Source of the DNA: a virus
Virus record (IMG/VR): IMGVR_UViG_3300034418_006042
Coordinates: 1-23,288 of that record
Length of the DNA: 23,288 nt
Reading direction: 5' to 3' (one strand)
The position numbers and the translations under genes were made by a program. Position 1 is the first letter of the stretch. Every line of letters starts with the position of its first letter. Below are positions 8,666-14,005 of this stretch, piece by piece. The notes beneath the pieces are model-generated. The model was not told the DNA's origin and did no database searches. It worked only from the letters and a program-made list of their open reading frames with translations.

Positions 8666-9541
8666 TTACTCTGTAACCTCCACTTTTACAACACCATCTG
8701 CGTCGATCACAGTTGAACCACCTGACATAGTACCTAAAATTAGGTGCGATGCTTTAGCGGGAACGTAATCGATCCTAGTGTTGATGTCAGCCGCAAGTGC
8801 TAAACCTACACTGTCTCTGTGTATCGCGTAACAATCTCTTTGAACTGAATTTTTAGTTAAAAGAGTTGACATGATCACGTTGAAACCGAACACATTTGGA
8901 ATGTATCCAGATGCTAGAGCCGTGTTTGACACAAGGCCGTCAGCCGCTGTCACAAGGTTGCTGTCCGTTAATAGGTCAGTTAACGCTTGTGGAGAGATGA
9001 TCACTGCTCTACCTTCAGTTGGTACGTCAAGAGCGTTCATCGCTTCGTGGATCTCTAAAAATTTCTCTTTAGTCAATCCTGAACCTGCTGACACAGTTGT
9101 AGTTGGACTACCTGCGTCAAGAGCGTCGATGATCTCTTGGTCAACTGCTCTGCCTAGGGCAGAAGCGATTGCTGATGCGAAAGTAGATCTTAAATCAATA
9201 TTAGTCTTGAATTGATCCATGTCATCCACGTACTCACCAGAGTGGAAGTTGTTAAGTGTAGTAGTCACGATTGAGTTCTGTGCTGTTCCACCCACGTATG
9301 TTCCACTGTTAGATTTTGAAGTATCAGACATTGCTGTGATATCTTCGTATCTGTTTTTGTTTTTGATTGATCCACCTTTAGATAGTTTGTGGAACTTGTA
9401 AGTTGAACCTACAACGTTTCTCACAACCCTAACGGCACCAACCAAGTTAGATGATGATTGTTGGTATGCTTGTTTTACATCATCTGAAAACATAGTAACG
9501 AATGAATTCGATACTGATGTTCCTGCGTTTGATAAAGCCAT
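8666..9541 (-). CDS. Major capsid protein (291 aa)
   Basis: A 291-residue protein with the features of an HK97-fold shell protein. It has an N-terminal helical arm (SNSFVTMFSDDVKQAYQQ), a basic extended-loop-like part (about residues 40-70), a spine helix region (DLRSTFASAIASALGRAVDQEI), an Ala/Gly-rich centre (KFLEIHEAMNALDVPTEGRAVII), and an axial-domain-like end. It starts with ATG behind AGGAGAAAGCAA, the best ribosome binding site in the structural module, and is followed by a strong terminator, as in T7. Base composition differs from its neighbours (positions 9301-9360 have 20 G+C in 60, against 32 in 60 at 7561-7620), and codons end in A/T more often, as expected for the most highly expressed gene. 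The exact capsid subfamily is not certain. Confidence 0.85.
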   Translation of the reverse strand: MALSNAGTSVSNSFVTMFSDDVKQAYQQSSSNLVGAVRVVRNVVGSTYKFHKLSKGGSIKNKNRYEDITAMSDTSKSNSGTYVGGTAQNSIVTTTLNNFHSGEYVDDMDQFKTNIDLRSTFASAIASALGRAVDQEIIDALDAGSPTTTVSAGSGLTKEKFLEIHEAMNALDVPTEGRAVIISPQALTDLLTDSNLVTAADGLVSNTALASGYIPNVFGFNVIMSTLLTKNSVQRDCYAIHRDSVGLALAADINTRIDYVPAKASHLILGTMSGGSTVIDADGVVKVEVTE

Positions 9542-9689
9542 TTGCTTTCTCCTGTTAGTTGTTATTGTTTTTGTTCAACGCTACGAATTGTGTTTTTGTG
9601 TTCCGGGTCTCGCGATTGTCCGTACTAGCAAGGAACGTTCTTTGCTTGTAGAATCATATCTCTACCAAATAACCAGAGATTATCTGATG
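9542..9689 (-). promoter_or_regulatory. Capsid gene leader and probable promoter region
   Basis: There is no gene here. The minus-strand leader holds an imperfect palindrome GCAAGGAACGTTCTTTGC (plus-strand positions about 9628-9645), an inverted pair ATCTCT/AGAGAT around 9658-9680, and a long A/C-rich unstructured stretch just before AGGAGAAAGCAAATG. The 17-mer at 9605-9621 repeats, with two mismatches, at 9695-9711 inside the end of the upstream gene (core TCGCG-TTGTCC). No convincing sigma70 promoter was found on the minus strand, so a phage-specific promoter or processing site is more likely. That is inference only. Confidence 0.4.
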
Positions 9690-10184
9690 TCAGTGGGCCT
9701 CGCGGTTGTCCACGCTGATATTTATTCGTATCTTGGGATAGTATTCTAGTATTTTTTTGAAGTTGGCCAGGTATCTGTCCACGGTGGGGTGCGTGATCAC
9801 ACGTTCCTCACGATACATGCTGACCGGACCACCGTCGAACGCTATGAGATCCATGTGCGTGAATCCTTTCTGTGCGGCCAACACGATGGCCTGCTCCCCC
9901 GTGAACCATGAGTTCATCCTGTAGTAGGGGAATCTGATCTCCCGCATGTCGTGGCACTTGGTGTAGGTGTCCTCGTGATAACGTCTGTAACTCTCCTGTG
10001 CGACCCAGACCGGCTCCGTCATCCTGTCCTCACGCATCTGGTGTAGCACTTCTCGATCCTGTGCCAACAGGTAATCGGGCTGGAAGTCGTGGTATATCTG
10101 GTTACAACCAAAGGTTGGGTACGCGATCTGGTCCAGTGGTAGCAGTTTGCGACTGGGTCCGTTGCCAATTATGACGCAACGCAC
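9690..10184 (-). CDS. Putative DUF115/MAF- or sialyltransferase-like Rossmann enzyme (164 aa)
   Basis: A 164-residue protein starting with a hydrophobic strand and the glycine-rich turn VIIGNGPSR (residues 4-12). Next comes FGCNQIYHDFQPDYLLAQD, and later the pattern SWFTGEQAIVLAAQKGF then MDLIAFDGG (about residues 92-120). GNGPS, then a Cys/Asn-containing strand, then (S)G-x-QA-I-LAA-GF recalls DUF115/MAF-type and GT29/GT42-type sugar-nucleotide enzymes that phages carry. The protein is short for a whole glycosyltransferase. The start is GTG in a TAGTG overlap with the upstream 50-residue gene. It lies just before the capsid gene, so modification of a virion component is conceivable but unproven. 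Confidence 0.5.
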   Translation of the reverse strand: MRCVIIGNGPSRKLLPLDQIAYPTFGCNQIYHDFQPDYLLAQDREVLHQMREDRMTEPVWVAQESYRRYHEDTYTKCHDMREIRFPYYRMNSWFTGEQAIVLAAQKGFTHMDLIAFDGGPVSMYREERVITHPTVDRYLANFKKILEYYPKIRINISVDNREAH

Positions 10185-10336
10185 TAGTATCCTCGGTGTG
10201 TTTTCGTGGTCTTGAAGGTGGCTTTCCGGACGGCACCTCGGTGTGGTCGGTATGTGCCTTTCATCAGGCTGTATGATGAGCCTTTCTTCATCCAGTGGAA
10301 GCCCCTAGGTGCTGAAACTTTTTTTGATCTTGTCAT
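10184..10336 (-). CDS. Basic micro-protein, 50 aa, no acidic residues
   Basis: An ATG at 10336 preceded by AAAGGAGCAAT (a good ribosome binding site) opens a 50-residue frame ending in a TAG that overlaps the GTG of the next gene (TAGTG). The protein has 14 Lys/Arg and no Asp or Glu, plus aromatic and Gly/Ser residues (for example GFHWMKKGSSYSLMKGTYRP). No membrane segment. Not recognised. With the 34- and 47-residue neighbours it forms a set of acid-free proteins between the control region and the capsid gene. A nucleic-acid-binding or capsid-inner role is a guess from charge. Confidence 0.65.
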   Translation of the reverse strand: MTRSKKVSAPRGFHWMKKGSSYSLMKGTYRPHRGAVRKATFKTTKTHRGY

Positions 10337-10391
10337 ATTGCTCCTTTATGGTATTTAAGAATCGCTCCCCGGGTATGTCCATGGGGTTCAT
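10305..10391 (-). CDS. Possible 28-aa peptide
   Basis: A short frame (begins MNPMDIPGERF, ends with a Lys-rich amphipathic stretch KEQYDKIKKSF) fills the gap between the 78-residue gene and the 50-residue gene and overlaps the latter by 32 bases. Its composition looks like protein, but the ATG at 10391 lacks a convincing ribosome binding site and lies 12 bases after the preceding stop. It may be translated by coupling, or it may be chance. Weakly supported. Confidence 0.25.
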   Translation of the reverse strand: MNPMDIPGERFLNTIKEQYDKIKKSFST

Positions 10392-10402
10392 CCAGTCGTT
10401 GA

Positions 10403-10639
10403 CTAGTCTTGGTTGCTGTCTGGGACGGCTGTGAATGGGATAGAGTGCCATGGAGCGGTCAGTCCGTGGCTGTTCTTGTACAGTTCCCCGGTGCTGGTGC
10501 TCTGTGCGGCCATGAATTCCCTGGTGCCGTTGCCAAACCTCTTGCGAGTGACCACCCTGGTGGGCCTCCACTCGTGTCCCCGAGCGTAGTATCGCTGGTG
10601 ATTCTGGGGTTGACCCTTGCGGGTCTTGATGCCTGCCAT
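10403..10639 (-). CDS. Small basic protein of unknown function (78 aa)
   Basis: ATG at 10639 behind GGAGGCAGACC (strong ribosome binding site). The 78-residue product begins MAGIKTRKGQPQNHQRYY, is rich in Arg, His and Gln in its first half (HEWRPTRVVTRKRFGNGTREF), and has a Ser/Thr/Pro-rich second half. No membrane segment or known motif. A longer 118-residue frame overlaps it in another register, but that frame begins inside this gene, lacks a ribosome binding site and is low in complexity. This frame is therefore preferred. It belongs to the run of small genes ahead of the capsid operon. Confidence 0.6.
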   Translation of the reverse strand: MAGIKTRKGQPQNHQRYYARGHEWRPTRVVTRKRFGNGTREFMAAQSTSTGELYKNSHGLTAPWHSIPFTAVPDSNQD

Positions 10640-10670
10640 GGTCTGCCTCCGTTATTTCCATGCCCTGCGA

Positions 10671-10775
10671 CTAGTACTTCCGCTTCTTGCCTTTTGATTT
10701 GGTTTTCTTCTTCTTTGACATGGCCTTGGTTGCCCTCATGGCACCCCTAGCCATCCTTGATCTCACTGCTTTCAT
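10671..10775 (-). CDS. Lys/Arg-rich micro-protein, 34 aa (protamine-like composition)
   Basis: ATG at 10775 preceded by GGAGGAACCACC, an excellent ribosome binding site. The 34-residue product has 16 Lys/Arg and no acidic residue: an N-terminal Met/Ala/Arg segment (MKAVRSRMARGAMRATKAM) and a C-terminal Lys-run (KKKKTKSKGKKRKY). The composition resembles protamine or histone tails. Such tiny Lys-rich frames do occur in aquatic phages, with no assigned job that I know of. It could bind packaged DNA, RNA or the inner capsid surface; this is inference. Easily missed because of its size. Confidence 0.6.
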   Translation of the reverse strand: MKAVRSRMARGAMRATKAMSKKKKTKSKGKKRKY

Positions 10776-10810
10776 GGTGGTTCCTCCCGCGTTAGCGTTT
10801 TTTTTTTGCG

Positions 10811-10954
10811 TTAGATTTTTATCCTGGGCAGTTTGCGTCCCACCTGTTTCAATTTGCGTAAACCAGATTTCTTCCTCCCGGTGCCGCGTTTGCGTCTCCT
10901 GCCAGAATAACTGGTGGTGAAAGTGTTGGGTATGGTGCTACCTGCCGAGTTCAT
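10811..10954 (-). CDS. Basic micro-protein, 47 aa, no acidic residues
   Basis: The frame runs to 10993, but the better start is the ATG at 10954: CAGGAG lies about 10 bases upstream, and the preceding gene ends at 10959, so the longer form would overlap it. The 47-residue product has a Ser/Thr/Asn-rich first third and then a dense basic region (SGRRRKRGTGRKKSGLRKLK), 15 Lys/Arg in all and no Asp or Glu. Not recognised. Position and composition link it to the 34- and 50-residue proteins. Confidence 0.6.
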   Translation of the reverse strand: MNSAGSTIPNTFTTSYSGRRRKRGTGRKKSGLRKLKQVGRKLPRIKI

Positions 10955-10958
10955 AGTG

Positions 10959-11294
10959 CTATTTACTCCTGGGTCCGCGGAATATCTCACCACGTGCCTG
11001 TAACCTGACGTTGTGCTGGCTCCATGGTTTCAGCGGGTCCTTCCTAGCGATGTTGAGGCTGTCCCACCTGCGACCACGCTGGTGCCACCGGCCGGACCAT
11101 ATGCGTTGGAACTCCGCAAAGGTCAGCGACCACGCTTCCCCACGGTAGCGTGCCTGGCAACGCTTGGTGGTGAATGCCCGCAACTGCTCGCGTGCCTCCT
11201 GGCTGGGACCGTGCTTCCAGCGTTCAGGCCTTGGCCCAGTCTTGCGGAAACGCTGATCTGGCTGTCCGTCCTTGCGTAGGGGTAATTGCTCCAT
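10959..11294 (-). CDS. Small Arg/Trp-rich protein, possibly HNH-like or DNA-binding (111 aa)
   Basis: A 111-residue very basic protein, first gene on the minus strand after the control region. Residues about 50-105 contain a Trp/Arg pattern (EAWSLTFAEFQRIW, WHQRGRRWDSLNIARKDP, PWSQHNVRL). This recalls a family of phage HNH-related or endonuclease-like small proteins in which a W-LT-EF--IW element is followed by RG-R---L--AR-D--GPW---NV-L. The classical HNH catalytic residues are not clearly complete, so nuclease activity is uncertain. The ATG at 11294 has only a weak ribosome binding site (CGGCAAC). CATAAATA, close to a TATAAATA box, lies a few bases upstream. Confidence 0.5.
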   Translation of the reverse strand: MEQLPLRKDGQPDQRFRKTGPRPERWKHGPSQEAREQLRAFTTKRCQARYRGEAWSLTFAEFQRIWSGRWHQRGRRWDSLNIARKDPLKPWSQHNVRLQARGEIFRGPRSK

Positions 11295-11570
11295 GTTGCC
11301 GATATTTATGGTCAGGAACGGACCCCACTTACTTAAAACGGTGGCCGAGAAAAATCGAACTTACTACACAGGTCAGATTACCAAATTTTTTGGGGTGTCC
11401 AACTAGTCACAACGTAGGTCAGAGCCAGACCATGGGTACCCCCATCTTACCACCGTGCCGCACCGTGAGTGAGCGTGATCGCAACGCAGTCGCACGGTCA
11501 GACCACCGTGATCACCCTAGGCACCATATCAGGATGGTAGGGGGGTTGGCACGGTGAACGCACGGTTGAC

Positions 11571-11622
11571 CCAGATTGGAACCAGATTGGAACCAGATTG
11601 GCCCCCAGGTTGGAACCAGGTT
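11571..11622. repeat. Iteron-like array, five copies of an 11-bp unit
   Basis: CCAGATTGGAA occurs at 11571 and 11582, CCAGATTGG at 11593, CCAGGTTGGAA at 11605 and CCAGGTT at 11616. Spacing is 11, 11, 12 and 11 bases, close to one helical turn, so bound proteins would line up on one face of the DNA. Each unit contains the small dyad CCA---TGG. Arrays like this serve as replication initiator or repressor binding sites. No candidate binding protein could be recognised in the window. Confidence 0.75.
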
Positions 11623-11793
11623 ATGGACGGAAATGGTAAAATTCGCACGCTTAACGGTAGGCAGGCTCAATCATTCAGGCAGGCTACAGCCATCGTAAAA
11701 TAAACATCATATGAGCGGAAATTACCACACCAGGTGATGGTATATGGATACTAGACCATCACACCAGCGTGATCACTTTGTAGTAGTAGCACG

Positions 11794-11822
11794 ATTATAG
11801 CACGGAAACCCAGCCAAGTCAA
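11794..11822 (-). promoter_or_regulatory. Sigma70 promoter, minus strand (TTGACT-N17-TATAAT, extended -10)
   Basis: On the minus strand: -35 TTGACT (11817-11822), 17-bp spacer, -10 TATAAT (11794-11799) preceded by TGC, which makes an extended -10 element. Expected start near 11787. It points toward the 111-residue gene and the micro-protein cluster, with a leader of roughly 490 bases crossing the iterons and palindromes. It faces away from the plus-strand promoter at 11849-11877; the two -35 boxes are 26 bases apart. Confidence 0.8.
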
Positions 11823-11848
11823 GCGGTAATCTAAATTGAATCTAGGGG

Positions 11849-11877
11849 TTGACTAGACCGCATTTGAGTGCTATTAT
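11849..11877 (+). promoter_or_regulatory. Sigma70 promoter, plus strand (TTGACT-N17-TATTAT, extended -10)
   Basis: -35 TTGACT at 11849-11854, 17-bp spacer, -10 TATTAT at 11872-11877 with TGC immediately before it. Expected start near 11884, about 35 bases before the ATG at 11919. It should drive the five-gene plus-strand island. Because the -10 box lies inside a frame that could start at GTG 11868, it also fixes the translation start of the first island gene downstream, at 11919. Confidence 0.85.
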
Positions 11878-11918
11878 TTACAAATAGTATAAATACAAAC
11901 AAATTCAATATTGGCACT

Positions 11919-12338
11919 ATGAATCACATTGACGAGACTAGCACATACACACAATTGAGCCGTAGGCTGTTGAAGCATCAGGGTCGCAATTACCAACGAC
12001 TAGCACAACGCAATCTTACAGCACTAGAGCGATCACCATATGGCTTCAGTGAGCGTTTGAAGTTTGCTTTGCTAGATCAATTGAAGCAACGATCTAGATT
12101 GATCACACTCACATTCTTACCAGAACCAGTTTACCAGCAACACAGGAGGGCCGCGGGGCAACGCAACATAGAGCGTCAACAAACACAATCAATCATAGAT
12201 CAGATCAACGCAACAGGCACGGACATCGAGACTATGAAGCGATTGATTGATCAATTGAAGCGTGATGATTTACCAGCATACAAACGATTTATGAAGCGAT
12301 ATGACGAGGGGGCATACAACGATGAATTCAGGAATTAG
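11919..12338 (+). CDS. Island protein 1, basic helical, unknown function (139 aa)
   Basis: A 139-residue soluble protein, rich in Gln, Arg and Leu and probably all-helical (for example QLSRRLLKHQGRNYQRLAQR; later IIDQINATGTDIETMKRLID and RDDLPAYKRFMKRYDEGAY). The ATG at 11919 is preferred over GTG at 11868 because the latter lies upstream of the expected transcription start. A good ribosome binding site is lacking (ATATTGGCACT). First gene behind a near-consensus sigma70 promoter, so probably expressed early. No family recognised; the basic, helical character allows nucleic-acid binding, which is a guess. Confidence 0.7.
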   Translation: MNHIDETSTYTQLSRRLLKHQGRNYQRLAQRNLTALERSPYGFSERLKFALLDQLKQRSRLITLTFLPEPVYQQHRRAAGQRNIERQQTQSIIDQINATGTDIETMKRLIDQLKRDDLPAYKRFMKRYDEGAYNDEFRN

Positions 12339-12343
12339 GACGA

Positions 12344-12368
12344 CCAAACCAAACCAAACCAAACCAAA
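12344..12368 (+). repeat. (CCAAA)x5 simple repeat upstream of a ribosome binding site
   Basis: Five perfect tandem copies of CCAAA sit between the stop of island gene 1 and the AGAGGT ribosome binding site of island gene 2. Copy-number change by slippage would alter leader length without touching the coding frame. Related ACCAAAAA units recur at the far end of the island (13892-13916). Confidence 0.85.
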
Positions 12369-12382
12369 AGAGGTAAAACCAT

Positions 12383-12916
12383 ATGATACGCACAAACACG
12401 GACGCACTACATAGTCTACTACGCACGGGTCATCTAGCCCGTTATTCACAGGTCACACAGGTCAGGGATCACCTAGCACGGGTGACCAAACACATCACGG
12501 ACACGGAGCCCAACACCGCACCGCTAGAGATTAAATTCACTTACAGGCCAACGGGCTACTATGGGTCTACCGCTAGGAGCCGTAGCATCATCTATTCAGC
12601 GGGCCGGGACGACGCTAGGTTGACGGTAAATCTGTACACGCACCAGCGGCACCTAGATAAATGGGGTCAGACGGGGGACGCGGAATTGACCGCATTCATC
12701 AGGAGCATATTCACCAGTATGGTATGGACGATCAGTTACCATCAGGCAGAGCGACGCAGACGAGCGGGGGAGCAGATCAATTCCAAGCGATACGCGGAGT
12801 TACGCAGGGAGCAACAGGACACCATAGTAGATCAATGGCTGTGCCCCTTATACAACTTCATAAGAGGACACGCAAACACAGGAGGCAACTATGACGACGC
12901 AACAACAAACGATTGA
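12383..12916 (+). CDS. Island protein 2, unknown function (177 aa)
   Basis: A 177-residue protein starting ATG at 12383 behind AGAGGTAAAACCAT. The N-terminal half is rich in Thr, His and Arg, with a Tyr/Arg/Ser stretch (YRPTGYYGSTARSRSIIY, about residues 55-72). The middle contains an aromatic helix (FIRSIFTSMVWTISYHQAERRRRAGEQ, split here as about residues 104-130), followed by charged helix and a Gly/Asn-rich end. The Ser-Met-Val-Trp-Thr-Ile part is mildly hydrophobic but too short and interrupted for a confident membrane span. Not recognised. Its last 26 bases overlap the next gene. Confidence 0.7.
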   Translation: MIRTNTDALHSLLRTGHLARYSQVTQVRDHLARVTKHITDTEPNTAPLEIKFTYRPTGYYGSTARSRSIIYSAGRDDARLTVNLYTHQRHLDKWGQTGDAELTAFIRSIFTSMVWTISYHQAERRRRAGEQINSKRYAELRREQQDTIVDQWLCPLYNFIRGHANTGGNYDDATTND

Positions 12917-13295
12917 ACACAAGCACCAGGACGGTAGATGGGTACGGGAACACATTGACCGTGATGGGGGCATCACTTACACCAGCAACTTTGATCACGA
13001 GGCTATGCTACGGGATGATCGTCTATGGCAGATACACGGCTGTGATGACATCAAGCATTACGGTAATCTAGATGGCTACTACACTAAATTCACAGAACTA
13101 CACAGGTCAGAGGTCATCTATCTTTACCAGCAATGGAGGGACTATGTACAGGAAGGACACACTATGGCCAGTTTTGAACAATGGTTGGAATGGGAGATCA
13201 ACGATGGTGATGACCTTTATGAACAGCGGGATCTAGCACAAGACACGCTGTATGACGAAATCACGGAGTGTTTAGAACGGGAAGGTTTCAATTGA
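12891..13295 (+). CDS. Island protein 3, strongly acidic, unknown function (134 aa)
   Basis: A 134-residue soluble protein with about 30 Asp/Glu against 12 Lys/Arg, and many Trp, Tyr and His (for example YLYQQWRDYVQEG, FEQWLEWEINDGDDLYEQRD). ATG at 12891 within the end of gene 2, behind the perfect ribosome binding site ACAGGAGGCAACT, a leader repeated exactly before island gene 4. High negative charge, small size and an early promoter are traits of phage proteins that mimic DNA to block host restriction or other defences, such as T7 Ocr, but there is no sequence resemblance. The stop codon TGA forms part of the -35 box of the next promoter. Confidence 0.75.
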   Translation: MTTQQQTIEHKHQDGRWVREHIDRDGGITYTSNFDHEAMLRDDRLWQIHGCDDIKHYGNLDGYYTKFTELHRSEVIYLYQQWRDYVQEGHTMASFEQWLEWEINDGDDLYEQRDLAQDTLYDEITECLEREGFN

Positions 13296-13320
13296 CACAC
13301 CAGTTTGAATGTGCTACAAT
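13292..13320 (+). promoter_or_regulatory. Sigma70 promoter inside the island (TTGACA-N17-TACAAT, extended -10)
   Basis: -35 TTGACA at 13292-13297 overlaps the TGA stop of island gene 3. A 17-bp spacer follows, then -10 TACAAT at 13315-13320 preceded by TGC. Expected start near 13327, just ahead of the ribosome binding site of the 77-residue gene. The three island-associated promoters (11794, 11849, 13292) share the 17-bp spacing and the TGC before the -10 box. Confidence 0.82.
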
Positions 13321-13338
13321 CAACAACAGGAGGCAACT

Positions 13339-13572
13339 ATGATAACAACGACTATGACGCGTGATCAATTCAACGCACTAACACAACAGGAACTGATAGC
13401 CAAGGGCACTCACTATGAACGCATAGACCTTACGGACGAGGTTGGGTGTCTATGGGCCAGCATCACACCTAAATTACAGGGCAGGGAGATGTATTGGACG
13501 GTCAGATGGGCCAACGAGCGACCCGAGGTGCTGTCTATAGAAGAGGCCATCACTAGGGGTGAGATCGTATGA
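13339..13572 (+). CDS. Island protein 4, unknown function (77 aa)
   Basis: ATG at 13339 follows ACAGGAGGCAACT, identical over 17 bases (through the start) to the leader of island gene 3. A start at 13309 would lie upstream of the expected mRNA start and is rejected. The 77-residue product has a Thr-rich start, a short beta-rich core (EVGCLWASITPKLQGREMYW) and an acidic C-terminus. Its TGA overlaps the ATG of the next gene (ATGA). Not recognised. Confidence 0.72.
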   Translation: MITTTMTRDQFNALTQQELIAKGTHYERIDLTDEVGCLWASITPKLQGREMYWTVRWANERPEVLSIEEAITRGEIV

Positions 13573-13886
13573 CGGAACCGCTCACGGCAGAACAGAAAAC
13601 ACTAGAGATACTACGGGGCAATTACCCTTACACATTCAAGACCTTACCGCTAGAGGTCTACACGGAGATCTGTGAGGGATCAGAGAGCACCGCGGAACTG
13701 CTACGCGATATGCTCCAACAGAGCGAGGGCCGTCGTGATTTCTGTCAAGCGTGGGTTGAATATATGAGCGGGTTTGATGGTGATTGTAGTGAGGTTGAGC
13801 GGCAACACAACAACTATGAATGGGCTATGGAACTATGGCAGGAAGTGACGGACACCGTGTATTATCTAAATAACCCGCAGGGTTGA
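13569..13886 (+). CDS. Island protein 5, acidic, unknown function (105 aa)
   Basis: A 105-residue acidic helical protein (about 20 Asp/Glu against 7 Lys/Arg) with Trp/Tyr-rich segments (WVEYMSGFDGDCSEVERQ, YEWAMELWQEVTDTVYYL). Starts at the ATGA overlap with island gene 4, so translation is coupled. Last gene of the island; the end of the frame contains the small hairpin AACCC-GCA-GGGTT across the stop codon. No family recognised. As with gene 3, the charge suggests an inhibitor or DNA-mimic type role, which is only inference. Confidence 0.72.
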   Translation: MTEPLTAEQKTLEILRGNYPYTFKTLPLEVYTEICEGSESTAELLRDMLQQSEGRRDFCQAWVEYMSGFDGDCSEVERQHNNYEWAMELWQEVTDTVYYLNNPQG

Positions 13887-14005
13887 TCTCTACCAAAAAC
13901 ACCAAAAATACCAAAATTTTTTCCAACAAAGGTCAGACATAGGTCAGATGATTACATAGGTCAGACCTAATTTTTTACATAGGTCAGATGATTACATAGG
14001 TCAGA
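13887..14005. repeat. Convergent intergenic repeats: ACCAAAAA x3 and AGGTCAGA x5
   Basis: This lies between the plus-strand island and the minus-strand oxygenase gene, with its last bases inside the end of the latter. ACCAAAAA recurs every 9 bases at 13892, 13901 and 13910, running into TTTTTT. AGGTCAGA occurs at 13930, 13941, 13958, 13981 and 13998. Within this a 29-bp segment (starting ACATAGGTCAGATGATTAC) is directly repeated at 13937-13965 and 13977-14005. The copy at 13958 is part of AGGTC-A-GACCT, a small palindrome. No clear intrinsic terminator is visible. Confidence 0.8.

Larger units (their letters stand above)
11295..11848. promoter_or_regulatory. Non-coding divergent control region (possible replication/early regulatory locus)
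   Basis: There is no credible gene on either strand; all minus-strand frames downstream of the divergent promoter stop within about ten codons. It holds an iteron array (11571-11622), CGTGATCAC at 11507-11515 and 11768-11776 with a CGTGATCGC variant at 11474-11482 (GTGATCAC is a perfect palindrome), and GTGATGGT/ACCATCAC as an inverted repeat at 11734-11762. It also has the 9-mer AGGCAGGCT twice (11659 and 11677), and AGGTCAGA at 11370 and 11416. A second possible minus promoter (TTGGAC, 16 bases, TAATCT with TGG before it) lies at about 11375-11402. The density of repeats suggests an origin or a multi-operator switch. Function is inferred. Confidence 0.6.

Noticed and set aside
10305-10661. 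118-residue minus-strand frame
   Set aside because: It begins inside the 78-residue gene in another register, lacks a ribosome binding site and has a Gln/Arg/His low-complexity N-terminus. Only its last 28 codons might be translated, and those are listed separately.
11868-11918. N-terminal extension of island gene 1 from GTG 11868
   Set aside because: It would start upstream of the transcription start expected from the -10 box at 11872-11877.
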